From NCBI GenBank assembly GCA_029227635.1, contig JAQYAH010000059.1, forward strand, positions 1-48,108: a stretch of 48,108 nt of DNA, in the 5' to 3' direction. The notes below the pieces were generated by a model. That model saw nothing but the letters and a program-made list of their open reading frames with translations, had not been told where the DNA came from and did no database searches. Below, piece after piece: positions 17,460-24,664 of the stretch (positions within the stretch are counted from its first letter, which is position 1; every line of letters starts with the position of its first letter). The stretch comes from Clostridiales bacterium (GTDB lineage Bacteria > Bacillota > Clostridia > Lachnospirales > Lachnospiraceae). Both the position numbers and the translations under genes were made by a program.

Positions 17460-18134
17460 TCAGTGCTGTCTTACCCCTCTTCCTCCTCTTCCTCCACGGG
17501 CATTCATGTCAGAATGTATTCTGTCCAGACAGCCAATAGGGAGAGTGCCGCATTCTCTGTAAGCAGAGACCGTTTCCGTCATAACCTTAAAGTTTAGTTC
17601 TGTGCCTACGGAATCGGGAACATAGTCTGCTGCTCTGTCAGGGTTGATACCGAAGGACTCGGCAACAGAAACGGCATCAATATTGGCTCCAAGAAAAATG
17701 AATTCCCAGCCCTGTCGCTCCTTATGTTCTTTAATGAGAGCACGAATCTCCTTATGTGAGAATCTCCGGCTGGAATTCTCATATCCGTCGGTCATTATTA
17801 CGAACATGACCTTACCGGGGCGGTATGCCTCGGAGATGTGTTTATGAGCATGGCTTATCTTATTGATAGTCAGGCCAATTGCATCAAGAAGAGCGGTAGA
17901 GCCCCCTACATAGTATTCCTTGTTGGATAATGGGGAGACTCCTTTGATGTCACTGCGGTCATGAAGCAATACATATCTGTGGTCGAAAAGAACAGTAGTG
18001 ATTATGCATTCTCCTTCACCATCCCTCTGTTTATTAAGCATGGAGTTAAAACCTCCGATAGTATCGGATTCAAGTCCTGCCATTGAACCACTCTTATCAA
18101 GAATAAATACAAGCTCTGTTAGATCCTTATTCAT
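17460..18134 (-). CDS. VWA domain protein
   Basis: A 224-residue protein made almost wholly of a von Willebrand factor A domain. The MIDAS metal site is intact: DKSGSM near residue 13, a Thr in GGSTALLDAI and the Asp in MTDGYENS. It has no signal peptide or membrane helix, so it is cytoplasmic. It resembles TerY-type VWA proteins. The tail is Arg/Gly-rich (NARGGRGGRGVRQH). GGAGG precedes the ATG. It lies downstream of the macro-domain gene on the same strand, with its own possible operator at 18196-18212. Function unknown; VWA proteins usually mediate metal-dependent protein contacts. Confidence 0.85.
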   Translation of the reverse strand: MNKDLTELVFILDKSGSMAGLESDTIGGFNSMLNKQRDGEGECIITTVLFDHRYVLLHDRSDIKGVSPLSNKEYYVGGSTALLDAIGLTINKISHAHKHISEAYRPGKVMFVIMTDGYENSSRRFSHKEIRALIKEHKERQGWEFIFLGANIDAVSVAESFGINPDRAADYVPDSVGTELNFKVMTETVSAYRECGTLPIGCLDRIHSDMNARGGRGGRGVRQH

Positions 18135-18195
18135 TTGATTACCCTCCTTAGTTGTTTGTTGTGACTATAGGATACACGGAGGGAAGAAGTAAAAG

Positions 18196-18212
18196 GTCGC
18201 TTTCAAAGTGAC
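18196..18212 (-). promoter_or_regulatory. Palindrome upstream of VWA gene
   Basis: GTCGCTTTCAAAGTGAC is a 17-base palindrome with one mismatch and no loop, about 62 bases before the VWA start. TATAGT closer to the gene on the minus strand could be the -10. An operator is likely; its regulator is unknown. Confidence 0.35.
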
Positions 18213-18250
18213 ATCTTTGAGGGGAATATCAGTTATACTACAGGAACCGG

Positions 18251-19291
18251 TCAGAGAGATCCAAGCAGGGGCTGATCATATTTGAACAGTACCTGATTGA
18301 TCTCGTCTATGTCATAGATTTTATTTATCAGAAAGAATTCCACAATGACATCAAATTTCTGACTGTGAGACAGAGCGTACCCGGCCTTTTCCAGGAGTTC
18401 CCCGGTTTCCCTGGGAGTAAGTTCAAGAGCCACCGCAAGGGCTAGAATGGTCTTTTTGCCGGGGGTGTATCCTTTTCCTATGCGAATCTTGGAGAAGAGC
18501 TTCCGGTCTATGTTAGCTTTCTTATACACTTCAGAATCGCTTTTACCTTTGGCATCTATAAGGTGCATCAATGTAACATTGAAGGGTTCATCCAGATCTG
18601 AGATCAGAGCATCCAGGTCATTTATCCCCAGATCGTAGGCACAGGACTCATTGGCTTCCGCGGGTCTTGGGATATGCTCCGATTCGGTTTTTGAGGAACC
18701 GATGGACAGGCATTCCACAGGAAGCATATTGCGGGCATACATGTTCTCCGGGAAGACATAGTGTTCTCCAAGATAGTTTTCCACTGCTCCGAGGAGGGCT
18801 TTGCTGACGGTGAAGGAGAGCTGATCGTATACCGCCAGATATACATCCAGATCTCGATCAGAATCATCAAGAAAATTTCGAATAGTCCGGCAGGCGATTT
18901 TCAGAGCCTGATCTTTAGGATAACCGTAGATACCGCTGGATATCAGGGGAAAGGCGATACTGCTGCAGTCCTTTTCAATTGCAAGTCTCAGAGAGGATGT
19001 ATAGGCACTGACAAGGAGTCGTTCGCTTTCTTTAGGTTCGTAAGAATAGTAAACCGGACCTGCTGTGTGGACCACGTATTTTGCGGGAAGATCAAAGCCC
19101 GGAGTAATGACAGCCTGCCCGGTTTTTATGGGAGAGAGCTTATCGCAGGCAGCCTGAAGTTTTTCGGGGCCGGCTGCCTTAAAGATGGCTCCGCAGACAC
19201 CTCCGCCCATGGCAAGTTCGGTATTTGCGGCATTAACTATAATATCAACCTTCATTTTGGTTATATCCTGTCGAATAATTGTGAAAGGCAT
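18251..19291 (-). CDS. Macro domain protein with C-terminal HTH-like domain
   Basis: A 346-residue protein. Residues 1-175 are a macro domain that should bind ADP-ribose or hydrolyse ADP-ribose esters: VNAANTELAMGGGVCGAIF and ISSGIYGYP are the two binding loops. A linker (175-220) leads to a helical C-terminal domain with YKKANIDRKLFSKIRIGKGY and ALELTPRETGELLEKAGY, which reads like a Cro/C1-type helix-turn-helix. The C-terminal part is a recurring companion of macro domains in Firmicutes. GGAGG lies ahead of the ATG. It is the first gene of a macro-VWA pair. A stress, ADP-ribosylation-reversal or defence role is inferred only. Confidence 0.85.
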   Translation of the reverse strand: MPFTIIRQDITKMKVDIIVNAANTELAMGGGVCGAIFKAAGPEKLQAACDKLSPIKTGQAVITPGFDLPAKYVVHTAGPVYYSYEPKESERLLVSAYTSSLRLAIEKDCSSIAFPLISSGIYGYPKDQALKIACRTIRNFLDDSDRDLDVYLAVYDQLSFTVSKALLGAVENYLGEHYVFPENMYARNMLPVECLSIGSSKTESEHIPRPAEANESCAYDLGINDLDALISDLDEPFNVTLMHLIDAKGKSDSEVYKKANIDRKLFSKIRIGKGYTPGKKTILALAVALELTPRETGELLEKAGYALSHSQKFDVIVEFFLINKIYDIDEINQVLFKYDQPLLGSL

Positions 19292-19412
19292 AGGAATCCT
19301 CCATTTGTTAAATAAGTTGGATGTTGATTTTAATTTACCAGTCTGTACTCAAATGTCAATATAATGCCCATTTTGCAGAGACCGGAGACTTTTAAGAAAA
19401 AATAGGGTTTAT

Positions 19413-19459
19413 GTGATTATGTCACGGTAAGGTTACTATAATTGAGTTATACTGTAACC
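19413..19459 (+). promoter_or_regulatory. Crp/Fnr-like operator and promoter of the rhodanese operon
   Basis: GTGA (19413-19416) and TCAC (19422-19425) form a palindrome with a five-base spacer. TATAAT (19437-19442) and TATACT (19448-19453) are alternative -10 boxes. With the second, the palindrome centre falls near -41, the place of a class II activator. GGTTAC (19431-19436) and GTAACC (19454-19459) form another inverted repeat. A Crp/Fnr gene lies at the far end of the operon. Confidence 0.45.
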
Positions 19460-19477
19460 ATAAGAGAGGTGAAGCAT

Positions 19478-19906
19478 ATGAACAAATGGATTCTTTTGCT
19501 GATAACGGCTGTTCTTCTTGTCGGATGCAGTAATAGCGGCAGTGAAGCCGGAACGGAAGATAATAATAAGAACGGCAGCGGGGGCGACAGCTACAGACAG
19601 ATAAGTACCTCTGAAGCAGCTGAACTTATGGAAACAGAAGAGGGTTACATTATTCTGGATGTGAGGACTCCGGATGAATTCCGGGAGAGACATATCCCGG
19701 GTGCGATCAACATTCCCAATGAGACTATCGGAGGGGAGGCACCTTCAGAACTACCCGACAAGGATCAGCTTATCCTTGTTTATTGTCGAAGCGGAAACCG
19801 CAGCAAGCAGGCGGCGGCCAAGCTTTCAGATATGGGGTATGTGAATATTGTGGAGTTTGGCGGAATCAACGATTGGACCGGAGAGACAACTGCCGGTGAC
19901 GAATAG
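19478..19906 (+). CDS. Rhodanese-domain lipoprotein
   Basis: A 142-residue protein with a lipoprotein signal (LLVGC, Cys17) and a short polar linker. Its single rhodanese domain has the active-site loop CRSGNRS with Cys103. It should sit on the outer face of the membrane and handle sulfane sulfur or persulfides. ATG 19478 is preceded by AGAGAGGTG; an upstream in-frame codon at 19442 overlaps the promoter. It heads an operon with thioredoxin and a cytoplasmic rhodanese. Confidence 0.9.
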   Translation: MNKWILLLITAVLLVGCSNSGSEAGTEDNNKNGSGGDSYRQISTSEAAELMETEEGYIILDVRTPDEFRERHIPGAINIPNETIGGEAPSELPDKDQLILVYCRSGNRSKQAAAKLSDMGYVNIVEFGGINDWTGETTAGDE

Positions 19907-19930
19907 AATTATTTCAAAGGAGGAAGAACA

Positions 19931-20236
19931 ATGGCATCAATCAAAATCAATAACAATAATTTTCAGAGTGAAGTAATCAATTCCGATAAGCCCGTGATTT
20001 TGGATTTCTGGGCTTCATGGTGCGGTCCTTGCCGTATGGTGGGTCCTATACTTGAGGAGATCTCCGAGGAGCGGCCGGACATCAAGGTGGGTAAGATAAA
20101 CGTGGACGAAGAGTCTGAGCTGGCAGCGAAGTTCAGAATCATGAGTATCCCCACAATGGTAGTGATTAAGGATGGCAAGGTAGTGAACCAGGCAGTGGGT
20201 GCCCGCCCTAAAGAGGCGATACTCGCACTGCTCTAA
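19931..20236 (+). CDS. trxA: Thioredoxin
   Basis: A 101-residue thioredoxin with the canonical WCGPC site (Cys31, Cys34) and the cis-Pro in [19 protein letters not shown] precedes the ATG. Placed between two rhodaneses, it probably reduces persulfides or the rhodanese active-site Cys as well as serving as a general disulfide reductant. The only thioredoxin-reductase-like gene nearby is the small FTR-like protein at 21336. Confidence 0.95.
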   Translation: MASIKINNNNFQSEVINSDKPVILDFWASWCGPCRMVGPILEEISEERPDIKVGKINVDEESELAAKFRIMSIPTMVVIKDGKVVNQAVGARPKEAILALL

Positions 20237-20253
20237 GGATTAGGAGACATTAT

Positions 20254-20574
20254 ATGGGATTATTTGATATGTTTATGCCGAAGGATATAAATAAGGGAGT
20301 AGAGGAGTGTGCCGGCACTTCCGGAGCTGTTCTCCTGGATGTGCGTACAGTGCAGGAGTATGAGGACGGACGGATCCCCGGTGCAGTCAATATTCCTCTT
20401 CAGCAGATTGAAAGGGCAGGGAAGCAAATTCCGGACAAAGAAACCCCGCTCTTTGTCTACTGCTATTCGGGAGCGCGAAGCTCTCAGGCAGTGAGCGCCC
20501 TTAAGAGCATGGGTTACACAAGGGTAAGAAATATCGGAGGAATCTCCGACTATACCGGAACCAAGGAAGTCTGA
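20254..20574 (+). CDS. Cytoplasmic single-domain rhodanese
   Basis: A 106-residue rhodanese with active-site loop CYSGARS (Cys70) and no signal peptide. It is the last gene of the rhodanese-thioredoxin-rhodanese operon. Its stop codon abuts the stop of the convergent Crp/Fnr gene with no base in between, so no dedicated terminator exists between them. Confidence 0.9.
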   Translation: MGLFDMFMPKDINKGVEECAGTSGAVLLDVRTVQEYEDGRIPGAVNIPLQQIERAGKQIPDKETPLFVYCYSGARSSQAVSALKSMGYTRVRNIGGISDYTGTKEV

Positions 20575-21234
20575 TTAGTCTCTAACGATTCTCTGAAGCC
20601 CCGAAATATCAGTCAGGGTCACAGTGCCTCTGGAGAGTTTTACCAAACATTCGCTCTGGAAGTAACGGAGCATTCGAGTTATCACTTCTCTGGAGGAACC
20701 CAGGTGATTGGCAATAGTCTCATGGGTAGTTTTGAGAGTGTGGGTATCTTCCACCTCCGATTCCTCAAGAAGGAAGGCGGCTAACCTTTTGTCAAGGCTT
20801 TTCCACATGACTTGTTCCATGAGCCACATTACATCTGAGAAACGAGAAGCCATAAGTTCATTGGTGAAATTGGCAACCGGTGCCGATTCTTCCATTAGTT
20901 TTCTGTAGACTTCTGTGGGGATGATAATTACATCGGAATCGGTCTCTGCTGTGATAGTCACCTCAAAGCTTATGGAGTGAAGCATACAGGATGCAGAGAA
21001 CAGACACATATCTGAGTCAAAGAGGCGATATAGGGTGATCTCCCGGCCTTCCTCTGAGGTGATGAAGGCTCTGAGTCTGCCGGATCTTACTATTATGAGC
21101 CCGGTACAGTCAAGATTTCCGTTGTGAATAACGGTGTCTTTAGCAATCTTGCGGGCGTTTGAGTTTTCGGTGAGAACTGACTTCTGCCCGGTGCTGAGTT
21201 TATCCCAGAAGGGGAGATAATTTTGAATATCCAT
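20575..21234 (-). CDS. Crp/Fnr family transcriptional regulator
   Basis: A 219-residue regulator: cyclic-nucleotide-binding-like beta barrel (about 20-120), dimer helix (120-150) and winged helix with HETIANHLGSSREVITRMLR (near 170-188). There is no N-terminal Fnr cysteine cluster, only scattered Cys (Cys43, and Cys77/Cys83 in DMCLFSASCM). Direct [4Fe-4S] oxygen sensing as in Fnr is therefore unlikely, but thiol sensing is possible. It lies tail-to-tail with the rhodanese operon and divergent from the FTR-like gene, and probably controls one or both through sites such as 19413-19425. Confidence 0.9.
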   Translation of the reverse strand: MDIQNYLPFWDKLSTGQKSVLTENSNARKIAKDTVIHNGNLDCTGLIIVRSGRLRAFITSEEGREITLYRLFDSDMCLFSASCMLHSISFEVTITAETDSDVIIIPTEVYRKLMEESAPVANFTNELMASRFSDVMWLMEQVMWKSLDKRLAAFLLEESEVEDTHTLKTTHETIANHLGSSREVITRMLRYFQSECLVKLSRGTVTLTDISGLQRIVRD

Positions 21235-21335
21235 TTCTTGTCCTTTTTACTATTATGATCACTTGTCCAATGTTGTATCATGTAAACAGAAATAGTGCAA
21301 CCATAAGTGTTCATATTGATACAGGAGGTAGTGTT

Positions 21336-21539
21336 ATGAAGATAAGATTTAATGACGATGCAGAGATCGTAAAGACGGTTAAGGAAGGTTTGGAGCGGAC
21401 CGGAGGATATTGTCCCTGCAGACTTGAGCGTACTCCCGATACAAAGTGCATGTGTAAAGAGTTTAGGGATCAGATCAAGGATCCGGAATATGAGGGATAT
21501 TGTCATTGTCTGCTCTATTACAAGTCTTTAGAGGACTAG
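21336..21539 (+). CDS. Small FTR-like iron-sulfur protein
   Basis: A 67-residue protein with the Cys pattern of the ferredoxin-thioredoxin reductase catalytic chain: CPC (26-28), CMC (38-40) and CHC (56-58). In FTR these bind a [4Fe-4S] cluster next to a redox-active disulfide that reduces thioredoxin. The middle motif is CMC instead of CPC and the spacing CPC-CxC is shorter than in plants. ATG 21336 follows AGGAGG at 21323-21328. No variable FTR chain is adjacent. It may be the partner that reduces the neighbouring thioredoxin or rhodaneses. Confidence 0.75.
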   Translation: MKIRFNDDAEIVKTVKEGLERTGGYCPCRLERTPDTKCMCKEFRDQIKDPEYEGYCHCLLYYKSLED

Positions 21540-21625
21540 GCATATATGTGAGAGGTCAGGTCTACTCTGAGTAGGTACCGATTCATGCCCCTTTTGTTTA
21601 TTATGGAATCAAAGGAGGAATAATC

Positions 21626-22228
21626 ATGAATCAATACGTAACAGGAACTTCAATCAGAAAACTTAGGGAGCGAAGCAAACTGACTCAGGCTGCACTGGCT
21701 TCAAAAATCGGGGTTTCCGACAAGACTGTATCCAAGTGGGAGACGGGTAAAGGATATCCGGACATTACGCTTTTGGAGCCCTTGGCGGAGACGTTAAAGG
21801 TGTCGGTTACGGAGCTTATCTCAGGAACTGAGATCATGAATAGCAATGTGTCCTCCAACATGCTTCGTTCCGGGTTCTATGTATGTCCGGTATGTGGAAA
21901 CGTTATCCATAGTATAGGAGAAGGTGCCTTTTGCTGTCATGGAATAAGCCTTACCCCGGAAGAGAGGGAAGCACCGGATGAAGAACATCAGATTTCAGTA
22001 GAGATCGTGGAAGATGAGTACTTTATCCGGATCCGGCACGATATGACCAAGAAGCACTATATTTCTTTTGCGGCGGCTGTGTCTTCAGACAGAGTTCAGA
22101 TGGTGAAGTTTTATCCTGAAGGAAATGCCGAAACCCGGTTTAAGATCGCCGGAGTCAGGCGAATTTACTTTTATTGTAATCGACACGGATTATTTTGTAT
22201 TAACCCATTAAAGTATGCCGGCAGATAA
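21626..22228 (+). CDS. HTH (XRE)-desulfoferrodoxin fusion
   Basis: A 200-residue protein. Residues 8-64 are a Cro/C1 helix-turn-helix (LTQAALASKIGVSDKTVSKW). Residues 84-190 match desulfoferrodoxin: Cys87, Cys90, Cys103 and Cys104 are spaced like the desulforedoxin Fe(Cys)4 site. His121, His138, His144, Cys184 and His187 match the four His and one Cys of the superoxide reductase iron centre (KKHYISF and YCNRHGLF). All ligands seem intact. The fusion could sense superoxide, iron or redox state and act as a repressor, or detoxify superoxide. AAAGGAGG precedes the ATG. Confidence 0.85.
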   Translation: MNQYVTGTSIRKLRERSKLTQAALASKIGVSDKTVSKWETGKGYPDITLLEPLAETLKVSVTELISGTEIMNSNVSSNMLRSGFYVCPVCGNVIHSIGEGAFCCHGISLTPEEREAPDEEHQISVEIVEDEYFIRIRHDMTKKHYISFAAAVSSDRVQMVKFYPEGNAETRFKIAGVRRIYFYCNRHGLFCINPLKYAGR

Positions 22229-22237
22229 CTGCCGGCA
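22216..22237 (+). terminator. Hairpin at the end of the HTH-desulfoferrodoxin gene
   Basis: TGCCGGCAG (22216-22224) pairs perfectly with CTGCCGGCA (22229-22237). The stop codon is in the loop. No T-run follows on the plus strand. Confidence 0.5.
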
Positions 22238-22263
22238 TGCCTTAGAAGCTACTAATTCGAATG

Positions 22264-22779
22264 TTACAGAAGCTTTTTAGTCTCTTCATTGAGAAGCTCA
22301 ATATTGAGATCATTATCTGCAGCAGTCTTTTCCACCCACAGATTTAAGGCGTCCACCGCCATAGAAACCTGATTAAGACGGTGGGTTATGAGGGCGAAAT
22401 CCTTGATCTCATCATCGCTGATCTTTCCGTCCTGAGTGATCTGTATGAGACGGGTAATCTGAGGGTTGATCTCATTGAGGGCGGCGATAGTTTTTAAGAT
22501 AATGGTGGGAAGCTCAGAAATTTCTACTTCCGGAACATGGCTGACTCCAATCTGACAGCAATGAGAGCAGTAGTAATTGCACAGATCCGGTCTCTTGTAG
22601 CAGGCGGCCATTTCAACCACATCATAGGGATCGGGAACGGAAAGTTCATATTCGATCTTCTCTATTCTTGAGACAGATAGTGTCTTCATTTTCTCGGCAG
22701 CCTGGTCTCTGGTGAGTCCGGCGGCCTCTCTGCAGAGCTGATAAATCGTTTTGTTTTCTCTTGTTGATTGTTTACCCAT
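22264..22779 (-). CDS. XRE-like HTH protein with Cys cluster
   Basis: A 171-residue protein whose first 70 residues form a Cro/C1-type helix-turn-helix (QLCREAAGLTRDQAAEKM, then SVSRIEKIEYE). A Cys group CNYYCSHCC near 67-75 follows and may bind metal. The C-terminal 90 residues are helical. The ribosome site GGAGG is about 17 bases from the ATG, further than usual. Same size and layout recur in Lachnospiraceae, where it is annotated only as helix-turn-helix protein. Role unknown. Confidence 0.75.
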   Translation of the reverse strand: MGKQSTRENKTIYQLCREAAGLTRDQAAEKMKTLSVSRIEKIEYELSVPDPYDVVEMAACYKRPDLCNYYCSHCCQIGVSHVPEVEISELPTIILKTIAALNEINPQITRLIQITQDGKISDDEIKDFALITHRLNQVSMAVDALNLWVEKTAADNDLNIELLNEETKKLL

Positions 22780-22920
22780 AAGCTGACTTAGTATTCCTCC
22801 AGGTTAGAGGAATAGGCTCCTTTATTTCTCATTTTGAAAGGTGTTTCCTTCTCTATAGACTATACTATATTGATACTGTAAAAGGCAAACGACTGATTCT
22901 TATGAGAAAAGAGGCTGCTT

Positions 22921-23070
22921 ATGAATGTTGAAACAAGGATTCGCTTCATCAGATTGATAGACAAGATGAATCGGGATCCAAAATTCAGTGAGGAACTTGG
23001 AATCAAAGACAAATCAAAGTTGGTAATCGGAAATACATGCAGGAGAGGAACAGACAAATGTGGACGTTGA
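22921..23070 (+). CDS. 49-residue small protein
   Basis: ATG 22921 with AAGAGG eight bases upstream opens a 49-codon frame: MNVETRIRFIRLIDKMNRDP, then a charged stretch and a Cys-containing tail (NTCRRGTDKCGR). It recalls short clostridial proteins of the type METRIRF..LL..M..NPEYA that are annotated hypothetical. Its end overlaps the start of the next small gene by 13 bases, so the two are probably translated together. No function assigned. Confidence 0.6.
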   Translation: MNVETRIRFIRLIDKMNRDPKFSEELGIKDKSKLVIGNTCRRGTDKCGR

Positions 23071-23270
23071 TCTTTATCATCGGAATGATCTGGGTGTTTG
23101 GTAAGCTTTTTATTGTGGGAATCAAAGCTGCCTGGAGCATTTCAAAATTTATCGTGACAGTAATACTTTTACCTTTGGTTCTTATAGGGCTGGCAATAAA
23201 GGGCATGATGATACTGGCTTTTATTGCACTGATAGTGCTTGGAATCGCGGCGATGTGCGATACAGTGTGA
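23058..23270 (+). CDS. 70-residue small membrane protein
   Basis: A hydrophobic protein with two to three membrane segments (MWTLIFIIGMIWVFGKLFIV, and residues 30-65). ATG 23058 is preferred over 23037 because AGGAGAGG lies at 23041-23048 between them. It overlaps the preceding 49-residue ORF. Similar small membrane proteins beginning MWTLI are common in Lachnospiraceae. Function unknown. Confidence 0.65.
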   Translation: MWTLIFIIGMIWVFGKLFIVGIKAAWSISKFIVTVILLPLVLIGLAIKGMMILAFIALIVLGIAAMCDTV

Positions 23271-23304
23271 TGAGCCGGTCTTACTCTGGCGCTGGCTCAT
23301 TGCT
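23270..23304 (+). terminator. Terminator after small membrane protein
   Basis: ATGAGCC (23270-23276) pairs with GGCTCAT (23294-23300). The T-run is weak (TGCTAC). The next 125 bases up to 23430 hold no gene that I can support. Confidence 0.45.
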
Positions 23305-23430
23305 ACAAAAAAGACTGATAAGCCGGAATAAATTCGCAGCCTACCAGCCTTTATAAGAAAAGGAAAAGCCGTGTCCAAGGAGTGAATTGCGTATTTTTGG
23401 AGGAGATTTCATCCTGACCCACGATTGTTG

Positions 23431-24663
23431 TCAGTTCAGGAGGGCCACGGCAATATCATTTACATTTGTACCGGTGGGACCGGTGATCACGAGACCATTC
23501 ACCGCTTTCAGGGCGTGATAGGCATCGTTGTCTTTAAGAACTTCAAAGACGTCGTACCCGGAGTTTCTCAGCTCTTTCAGGGTGTCCCCGTCCACATAGC
23601 CGCCGGCAGCGTCTGTGGGACCGTCGGTACCGTCGCTGCCTACGGAGAACACACAGGCATTACAAAGGCCTGTGATTCCGGGAGCGGCGGCAAGAGCCAA
23701 CTCCTGATTGCGTCCACCAAGGCCGCTGCCAGTGAGATGGACTACTGTCTCCCCTCCGGCTATAAAACAGAGTTTGCGATTACTATTTCGGTGAGTGCGA
23801 AGAATGCTTGAGAGCACACTTCCCGCTTCTCTCGCCTCACAGCAAAGCTCGTCTGTCAGAACGGTGACTGCATAGCCAAGGCTTGCTGCCGAGTTTTTGG
23901 CGGCTTCACAGAGCTCTTTCACACTTCCTGTGATCTGGGTTTTCACATTTGTGAGGACCTTGGGAGTCTCCTCCCTGAGAAGGGCCAAAGCCTTCTCAGA
24001 GAGTCTCAGATTATATTTAAGAACGATGGCTTCCGCCTGTTCACAGGTTGTTGAGTCCGGATAAGCCGGACCGGAAGCTATCATATCAAGGGGATCGCCT
24101 AAGATGTCGCTGAGGACAATGGCAAAAACTTTTGCAGGCAGGCAGGCTTTTGCGAATCGGCCACCTTTTACTGCCGAGAGTCTTTTGCGGATCGTGTTGA
24201 TCTCAACAATGTCTGCTCCACAGGCAAGAAGCTGCCGGGTGATATCCTGGAGCTCCTCCCCGGGGATTAAAGGCTTCTCAAAGAGAGCACTTCCTCCACC
24301 TGAAAGAAGGAAGAGGACGGTGTCTTTCTCAGTGAGGTCGGAAACCTTGCGAAGGGCCTCCTCTGTTGCCAGGAAGCTGTTATCGTCGGGAACCGGATGT
24401 CCCGCTTCGAAGCAGGTCACTCCGGGGATTTCTCCCATCACATGGTCGTACTTGGTTATGACTATGCCGTCATCTACATTGCCCAGGACGCGGACCGCGG
24501 CAGAGGCCATCTGCCAGGCGGCTTTTCCGGCTGCCACTAAAACAGTGCGTCCGGTAGTGCAGTCGAATTTCCGGAGCGCTTTTTCTACTGCGTTATCCGG
24601 CATGACTGCGGCCAGGGCCTCATTTATTATGATGTCTGCGGTCTGTCTCATTTCCTGATTCAT
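23431..24663 (-). CDS. Glycerate 2-kinase (MOFRL family)
   Basis: A 410-residue enzyme of the GckA/TtuD type, which phosphorylates glycerate to 2-phosphoglycerate. Signatures: LLSGGGSALFEKP (near 117), a conserved IRKRLSAVKGGRFA segment, and the MOFRL C-terminal part with GGRNQELALAAA and SVGSDGTDGPTDAAGG. It begins one base after the stop of the dehydrogenase gene, so the two are co-translated. With the dehydrogenase and aminotransferase upstream it fits a route from serine or a related amino acid through hydroxypyruvate and glycerate into glycolysis. Confidence 0.92.
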   Translation of the reverse strand: MNQEMRQTADIIINEALAAVMPDNAVEKALRKFDCTTGRTVLVAAGKAAWQMASAAVRVLGNVDDGIVITKYDHVMGEIPGVTCFEAGHPVPDDNSFLATEEALRKVSDLTEKDTVLFLLSGGGSALFEKPLIPGEELQDITRQLLACGADIVEINTIRKRLSAVKGGRFAKACLPAKVFAIVLSDILGDPLDMIASGPAYPDSTTCEQAEAIVLKYNLRLSEKALALLREETPKVLTNVKTQITGSVKELCEAAKNSAASLGYAVTVLTDELCCEAREAGSVLSSILRTHRNSNRKLCFIAGGETVVHLTGSGLGGRNQELALAAAPGITGLCNACVFSVGSDGTDGPTDAAGGYVDGDTLKELRNSGYDVFEVLKDNDAYHALKAVNGLVITGPTGTNVNDIAVALLN

Positions 24664-24664
24664 T

